Source: Physcia stellaris (taxonomy: Eukaryota; Ascomycota; Lecanoromycetes; Caliciales; Physciaceae). Taken from it: DNA of 64,000 nt. Numbering within the stretch: the first letter of the stretch is position 1; every line of letters begins with the position of its first letter. The stretch is taken from the NCBI GenBank assembly GCA_018902385.1, contig JABSSW010000002.1:372001-436000 (forward strand), given 5' to 3'. The notes beneath the pieces were generated by a model. That model had not been told where the DNA came from, searched no databases, and worked only from the letters and a program-made list of their open reading frames with translations. Below, piece after piece: positions 59,277-64,000 of this stretch. The position numbers and the translations under genes were made by a program.

Positions 59277-61695
59277 ATGTTTACCAAATTCCTGGGCCTT
59301 TGGGCCATGACATTAATCATTGGCACTTCTTCGCTAGCGTTGAATGTTGCCACCGGTCGCTTCACCTATCCAGACCAAAACACGGTGCTGAACCTCCACG
59401 CCGGAGACACAGTCAACGTTACATGGATGTCCTCATTCAAGAGTCCTTGGCTGCAACTAAATTGCAATCATTTCAAGAAGCGTAAATATTCTCTATCATA
59501 TCTACAGAGCTACCTGAACCCAAACTTATATTTCAACAGCTTTGGCTATGCAGAAAGTTCTTGGCATCGGCTCATATAACTTACTCATTCCACAAACGAC
59601 TTCCACAAGCTGTTTCTTTAAGCTCAGCCAAGGCTCAAAACATTTCATTTCAAAGGCCTTTGCCATCATGCCAAAAAATGGAAGCGCGATGGCCTGGGGT
59701 GCGACCACGGATGCTCCTTTGGTGAGAACCCAGACTGACTTCTTGGTCCTTAAGTCTGACTCGAGCATGCAGTCCACTGGCACTCCAATCCCAGGAATCC
59801 GGAGGCCACCTATCAATCTCACCTCTGATGGCCCAGACAGTCAATATGTACTTGACGACGGTACAGACTGTCTCAACAATGCTGACCAATATACCCCCGA
59901 ATGCTGGCGCGTTCTGAACATAACCTCATGGTTACCTCAATGGTTTCTACAAACGCCGCAATGCAAGCAGGGGCAAAGCCAAGCGTTCTGTAACATCGTC
60001 CTGCCCAAGCCTGAGCCCTGGACACAGACATTCTTGAGGGAAGCTGATGGAGGACCTGGACCGGATTGCACTATCATCCCGAACGCTTGCCCCAATAGCT
60101 TCGACGCCGATGTAGGCTCAGGGGACTCGCGCTTAGAGCGAGCCAGGTACAAGTATGTGCGATATAATATTATCAGTAAGTTTCTGCCCTGTATTGAGAG
60201 TCCCATCCCACGAGACTAATGTTAGATAGTGATGAGCAGCTTCTTCAACTCGTGGAGTGATGCGATGAACATAGCACTCAGCGACTCTCAGACGAGTATT
60301 AGTGGCATTATTGATCTTGTAAGTACCCTGGGTCAGTTGTTGTGCTTTGCTTCATCAGGCATATAGCCATAGCAAAGGCTTTACAATCAACATGTCCTTG
60401 ACTAAATTCTCTCCCAAGATAATATGGCTGATATCTCTCTCAACCACAGATCGATAAGCCGAAGAAGAAACGGGTCGGCTTGAACGCTCTCCTGACTGTT
60501 CTGGGTCTCGGCCTAAGCTTTATACCTGCGATTGGACCAGGATTCGCCGGTCTTACCGAAACTGCTATCACAACTGCCAACCTCGCACTTCATGGCCTCC
60601 AACAAGCTCCCGGCGTCGCGCAAGCAATATGGCCAAAAGGCACCGACGACTCACGATCCATCCAGATGGATGAACTAAACGCTCAGATCCCAGACTTGCG
60701 CGAGCAGTTGCAGTTCAACTTGGAACAAGGGCTCAAGCTGGTGCAGGGCGTCAATCAAAGCGACGTTTCTAGCTTCCTAGCGTTCACGGGGAACGGGGAT
60801 TTCTCTGTGTCATCGAACAACGGAAACGGACCCCCTACTATCAAGGCTTCATTGGGCCAGACTGTCCAGCCGCTACTACTAGCCTTCACTACGTATCTAG
60901 CTTCAACAGCGCTTTCTGAAAATGGCTGGCATGCACTGATCTTGCCAGGTGTGAATCCGGCAGGTATGACGAATGGGTAAGTGATTCTTCGATTATTATC
61001 TTCCCATACATATTCTCCTTGAACGCAAGAGGCTCTGTGACGTTTGTACAAAAGCTATACCATATAGCTCACCAGCGCTTCATGAGAACATGCTGACTCG
61101 AAGCCTCTTCGACAGATCGGCCGGCTGTCCAGCATGGGCAAACCAAAACGGCAACAGCTGCAACGGGCTAGCAGACCTAAACTGCGTCGGCTACGACGAC
61201 AACGGCCAATGCAACGGTACCTACTGGTGGTACAGCAAAAGCCAAAACAGCGCCTACACCCTCAACAAAGGCGACAAGACCTCTTCCACGGACATCATCC
61301 AGAAGATCTTCTCCAGCGGCTGGTCCACGGGCCAGCTCCTCTTCGAAAACGCCGCCGTCTGCGAGATGGAGAATCTACTGCACAACGTCTCCTCCATCCA
61401 GAACGTCAATTACACCACCCTGAACGGCAACGCGGGCTTTTCCTTCCAGGGAAGCTTCCCGCAGCTGGATGTTAGTGATACCGTGCAGTTTAATTCCTCG
61501 ACTTCGTTTTTGCCGATTAATGGCGCGGGGTTTTCGGCGTTGAGCACGGTTCCGGCGTACGCGGAGCTGCTCTACCATCCCAATAACACGTTTTGGAGCT
61601 TTGGTGTCAATGGCTTTGATCTGTCGTGTACGTCGCAGCTGAATACCAGTATTGCGAATAGTTGGGATGGGTCGTGGACGGCGCATTCGCCGTGA
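59277..61695 (+). CDS. large secreted protein of unknown function, conserved in ascomycetes
   Basis: Five exons, 59277-59481, 59540-60175, 60230-60318, 60450-60976 and 61068-61695, join into a 694-residue frame. A signal peptide (MFTKFLGLWAMTLIIGTSSLA) is followed by an Ig-like segment (GRFTYPDQNTVLNLHAGDTV, VNVTW). Next comes a cysteine-containing region (DDGTDCLNNADQYTPECW, CKQGQSQAFCNI, PEPWTQTFLR). A helical domain contains SSFFNSWSDAMN, then LLTVLGLGLSFIP and the family-like LQQAPGVAQAIWPKGT. The final third is Asn/Ser-rich with many N-glycosylation sites and Cys pairs (SAGCPAWANQNGNSCNG). I recall similar secreted fungal proteins without a known function. A KPKKKRVG basic patch opens exon 4. 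The third-exon acceptor (GATAG at 60229) was chosen because it keeps the frame. The gene looks intact. Confidence 0.8.
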
Positions 61696-62901
61696 CGAGA
61701 TGGCAAGATGGTCTTTTGAGCAAGGAGTCTTTTGGGTTCGATATTCCTCAGGTTTTTTCTTTCCAGTGGATCTTTTGCATTTTCTCGTTTTTTTAGACCA
61801 TATTTTCATGACTACTGCGACGGCTTTCTTGTTCTTTCTTTTTAAGCTCACTTGTGGAGGGACGGCGGGCGCTTCACTTTCCTTTGATCTTATGGCGATG
61901 GAGATACGTTTCGGGCCTTTGTACCAACACCCTGTTTCACGATACTATCTGTACAATGTCCCCTTTTCCTTTTTCCTAACCATGTATTACTAGCTTTCGA
62001 AACTGTCAAACTCAACCTACTTTCAGCATGGGAGATAGTCGTCCAAGAATCGTGATCGAGACCGAAACCCCGGTCGTCGGGAGCAATGCCCCCGAGTTCT
62101 AGTGTAGTTCTGACCCACGGTTGAGACGAAACACTATAGCAAAAAGCTCTTCTTAGTTCACAGAAATCGCAAGATCATATGCCTTTTCGTGGGACCTGAT
62201 TCCGCCGCCAAGGCCATCTTCTCATGCCCGCTTCAAAGCCCATGTACCGTAGCCCGGGTTTCTATTGGCTTGTGCCAAGCAGCTGATTCTACTCGTACAC
62301 CCCCACCGCAAAACCAAGCTCGTAATCTTCTACACCCCGGATCTAGGGCTGCGGATCAGGGCTACACCCCTGTGCACCCCTACTAGTATTGACCGCCTAC
62401 ACTTCCACGGACATTCACATCACTCAACGGTCAGCAGACTTCCATAGCTGGAAGACTAAGGTACAACGAAGCCATCCGCTGCTCGCCGAGATGTCCGGAT
62501 GCACAACCAGTTTGGCTGGTGGTTAGGCCTCGCGTGAGTTGGGGGATGGTCTCACAGGAAAGCATCTCCCATCGAGAGGTAATAATGGACGTGTGAGTCC
62601 TGATTCCGGGTACCCAACAATACTTTTTGCGTACTCCGTACACATGTAACGATGCCTGCTGTGCAATAAAGGGAACGAGATTTCATGAGTGCATTGCAAT
62701 CAAGGAATTCTTTGAATGAATTCATTGCTGGATATGGTACCAGCTCTCATTATTATTGAGTTAGTTAGTAAGTTATTGTGGGACTTCTAGCTACAACCAC
62801 CTTGTTTGCTTTCTTTATTCGATGTTGTGACCGCGGATAAGATCATCTTATCCCAAATCTTTCAGGCTCCGATACCGACGCTGACAGAGGAGGCTTGCAC
62901 C
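61696..62901. other. intergenic, no supported gene
   Basis: Short ORFs only. A segment at 62538-62618 can pair GTTGGG with CCCAAC like a tRNA acceptor but lacks a normal T-arm; it is not called. The stretch lies between convergent genes. Confidence 0.45.
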
Positions 62902-63744
62902 CTAATGCTGATTTGAAAGTTGCGAGGGACTCTTAGCTGCTCTAACGAAGTTTAGCTTGTAGCCATCTCTCGGCTGAGGAGGTTGCGGCTTTGGCTTTGG
63001 CTTCTGTGGCCCTTGACCGCTCAAGGAGCATATGCTATCCACCTTGGCACTAAGCAGTACATCAATACACTCATCAAGATCCACTCCATAGCCATCTCTA
63101 GGCTGCGGAGGTTTCGGCTTTGGCTGTGGCTTCTTCGGCCCTTCGCCACCCAAGGTCCACATACCATTCCTCCCAGTATCAGGCAGCATGTCGGTCAAGT
63201 CGACTTCCACCTCATAGCCATCCCTAGGCTGTGGCGGCTTCGGTTTTGGGGCTGGCTTTTTCGGTCCCTCGCCACCCCAGGACAGGAGGGGTGCATCGGC
63301 GTAAGTACCAGGTGGGTCGGCAATGTATACGAATTCACGTGGTGGCTCGTAGGGTGGGACCCAGAGATCGGGATCGGTCTGGAGCATGGGAGCTGCAAGG
63401 ACATTGTGCAGGCGAAGGTGTGACTCGATGTCTGTGAAGTGGTCAGCTGGGTATTTACATGTAACAACGGCCCAATTACCTGCGATGAGGATCATTCTAT
63501 GGTTGCGAGACTGCCACAAGGCGACTAGACCGAGGACGAACATCAGAACGCCGAAGACAATGCCGGCGATTGCCTCGGGCGTCCATGATGACTGCTTGCC
63601 GAAGACGACGACTCGTAAAGTCTGACGCTGTGGGGCTGGCGCTGGGGCTGTTGCGGGTTCTTTGGAAAGGGTTTCGTTCATTGGACGCCCGGAGACCATC
63701 TTGACGATAGGCGTGGCTGAAGTCGGATGGGATACGGCTGACAT
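62902..63744 (-). CDS. single-pass membrane protein with three Pro/Lys-rich tail repeats
   Basis: A minus-strand frame ending at 62902. ATG 63744 is preferred (MSAVSHPTSATPIVKMVSGR); the frame is open to 63843. After an Ala/Pro stretch (PATAPAPAPQRQ) one membrane segment is clear, EAIAGIVFGVLMFVLGLVAL, followed by a basic RNHRM stop-transfer. A 48-bp in-frame intron is likely at 63432-63479 (donor GTAATT, acceptor CACAG); retention would add 16 residues. The tail carries three repeats spaced about 42-44 residues apart, each GGEGPKKPxPKPKPPQPRDGY or a close variant, with acidic spacers (VEVDLTDMLPD, VDLDECIDVL). Such Pro/Lys tracts suggest an extended spacer or SH3-type ligand. The family is not recognised. 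Confidence 0.68.
   Translation of the reverse strand: MSAVSHPTSATPIVKMVSGRPMNETLSKEPATAPAPAPQRQTLRVVVFGKQSSWTPEAIAGIVFGVLMFVLGLVALWQSRNHRMILIAGNWAVVTCKYPADHFTDIESHLRLHNVLAAPMLQTDPDLWVPPYEPPREFVYIADPPGTYADAPLLSWGGEGPKKPAPKPKPPQPRDGYEVEVDLTDMLPDTGRNGMWTLGGEGPKKPQPKPKPPQPRDGYGVDLDECIDVLLSAKVDSICSLSGQGPQKPKPKPQPPQPRDGYKLNFVRAAKSPSQLSNQH
62955..63285 (-). repeat. three coding repeats, unit about 125-130 bp
   Basis: Three copies of a block coding G-(E/Q)-GP-(K/Q)-KP-x-PKP-(K/Q)-PPQPRDGY lie at about 62955-63025, 63080-63155 and 63210-63285 (plus-strand coordinates; the gene is on the minus strand). The roughly 65-bp core is almost identical in all copies, while the spacers differ. This indicates duplication followed by selection or gene conversion on the core. 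Confidence 0.7.
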
Positions 63745-64000
63745 GACCAATATTGATAGATGCCGGAGGGGATGTTGGATGTATGATGCTGTACAAAGAA
63801 TCTGCCCTACTGATTTGAGGGTGTGTGAGAAGAAGGCAAACACGGGGGCTCTGTAGGTCTTTTAATGGCACGTTTCGCTCCCAAGCGTTGAGCAGAAAGC
63901 AGTACATTGTTCGGATTGGCTGGAAAGCGTGGAAGCTTGCTGGTGAAGCTATCGAGCGTAGTCCTAAGCGATGATGCGTTGAGAGCCCAGACTATTGCAC
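63745..64000. other. right edge, upstream of membrane-protein gene
   Basis: This contains the promoter and possibly a longer N-terminus of the minus-strand gene (alternative ATG at 63843). Nothing else was seen. Confidence 0.4.

Noticed and set aside
62538-62618. 81-nt segment with GTTGGG/CCCAAC ends resembling a tRNA acceptor stem
   Set aside because: The T-arm does not pair, the T-loop consensus is missing and the D-arm is imperfect. It is not supportable as a tRNA gene.
1-64000. CRISPR array, bacterial operon or plasmid origin
   Set aside because: Intron-rich fungal genes run throughout. No regularly spaced direct repeats and no bacterial-type genes were seen.

Overview
This window looks like a nuclear contig from a filamentous ascomycete (Pezizomycotina). 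Genes are dense and sit on both strands. Most introns are 45-150 bp, with GT...AG ends and often a CTAAC/CTGAC-like branch site. The proteins are typical of that group: a cerevisin-type vacuolar subtilase, a BEACH protein, CSN6, an Hsm3-like proteasome chaperone, homoserine O-acetyltransferase, methylcrotonoyl-CoA carboxylase alpha, Zn2Cys6 and C2H2 regulators, an RTA1-like protein, a P450 and an Ssu1-like sulfite pump. The class cannot be fixed from sequence alone. Coordinates below come from reading splice sites and frames by hand; where a set of exons gives one open frame this is stated.

Left part (1-8.1 kb): an uncertain ORF, a decayed multi-pass membrane gene (minus strand, 2190-2996), a coiled-coil protein (3711-4745), the N-terminal helix-turn-helix part of a Tc1/mariner-like transposase (5392-5862), and a complete vacuolar serine protease (minus, three exons).

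Middle left (8.6-31 kb): a nine-exon BEACH/WD40 gene coding for 2594 residues; a tandem pair of diverged C2H2 zinc-finger genes (18684-21815 and 25018-28036) that share exon layout down to a 47-nt first exon; a tiny spliced gene between them, preceded by a dense same-strand cluster of TAGGAGT heptamers; and an Hsm3/PSMD5-like gene.

Middle right (31.8-48.1 kb): CSN6, a small three-exon conserved protein, a 483-bp MITE with about 80-bp inverted ends, MET2, an acyl-CoA oxidase, MCC alpha, an acidic/basic nuclear-looking protein, and a small secreted cysteine-rich repeat protein. The oxidase and MCC alpha face each other tail to tail, and each shows several single-site frame breaks in otherwise well conserved sequence. 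Either this stretch of the assembly carries indel errors or both genes are freshly inactivated.

Right part (49-64 kb): a run of regulator, RTA1-like protein, P450, MARVEL-like protein and Ssu1-like exporter that resembles a small detoxification or accessory-metabolism neighbourhood; then a large secreted protein of unknown function and a single-pass membrane protein with three proline/lysine-rich repeats in its tail.
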